Shown: positions 5,610 through 5,635 of the stretch, piece after piece | Position numbering within the stretch: the first letter of the stretch is position 1 | How the letters are laid out: each line of letters opens with the position of its first letter | NCBI GenBank assembly: GCA_900548315.1 | Contig: URJU01000140.1 | Coordinates: 1-5,635, forward strand | DNA length: 5,635 bases | Direction: 5' to 3' | From: an uncultured Coprococcus sp. | GTDB taxonomy: Bacteria > Bacillota > Clostridia > Lachnospirales > Lachnospiraceae | Program-made: the position numbers and the translations under genes | The notes under the pieces: generated by a model | The model's input: the letters and a program-made list of their open reading frames with translations, nothing else | Database searches by the model: none | What the model was told of the DNA's origin: nothing

Positions 5610-5635
5610 CTGTCTCTTATACACATCTCCGAGCC
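5610..5635 (+). other. Untrimmed Illumina Nextera adapter (Tn5 mosaic end) at the contig end
   Basis: Positions 5610-5628 read CTGTCTCTTATACACATCT, exactly the 19-bp mosaic end used by hyperactive Tn5 tagmentation kits. The next seven bases, CCGAGCC (5629-5635), are the expected continuation into the read-2/i7-side Nextera adapter. The match is 26 of 26 from memory of the adapter sequence, and it sits at the very end of the window. It is library-preparation sequence, not a natural transposon end: no transposase or partner end is present, and the flanking mreD frame simply runs into it. Confidence 0.95.

Noticed and set aside
5610..5628. Tn5-type mosaic end as a natural transposon insertion in mreD
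   Set aside because: The sequence continues into Nextera adapter bases and stops at the window end, with no transposase, partner end or target duplication. Library adapter is the simpler reading.

Overview
The window is a gene-dense, single-strand stretch (everything reads on +) from what looks like a low-to-moderate-GC Clostridia genome, most likely Lachnospiraceae. The grounds are the strong AGGAG-type ribosome binding sites, the AGA/ATA-rich codon use, an endonuclease-type MutL, and the gene order mutL - miaA - methionine gamma-lyase-family gene - radC - mreC - mreD. The family placement is inferred from protein character and synteny, not from a database search.

Layout: 2-1255 is the 3' part of mutL (mismatch repair), with a very long hydrophilic linker followed by a complete C-terminal dimerisation/endonuclease domain. 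1280-2230 is miaA (tRNA A37 dimethylallyltransferase). 2292-3578 is a PLP-dependent protein of the methionine gamma-lyase / 'aluminium resistance' family (YnbB-like). 3641-4426 is radC (JAMM/MPN+ protein). 4401-5267 is mreC, overlapping radC by 26 nt. 5302-5609 is the 5' part of mreD. No gap between genes exceeds about 62 nt and no convincing terminator or internal promoter is visible, so the window may be one transcription unit, or two units whose border cannot be resolved by eye. The first half is a repair / tRNA-modification block. The second half is the start of a cell-wall elongation block (MreC and MreD, normally followed by a class B PBP), with radC in its usual place just upstream. mreB, commonly found between radC and mreC, is absent here.

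The last 26 bases (5610-5635) are not genomic: they match the 19-bp Tn5/Nextera mosaic end followed by the first bases of the Illumina Nextera adapter. The window therefore ends at an untrimmed contig end, mreD is cut by the assembly rather than by biology, and its apparent C-terminal residues CLLYTSPS are adapter translation.

I found no CRISPR array, RNA gene, insertion sequence, phage gene or clearly new system. The points worth a second look are the adapter tail, the clamp-binding-like peptide in the unusually long MutL linker, the missing mreB, a possible hairpin over the radC ribosome binding site, and start-codon choices for radC, mreC and mreD.
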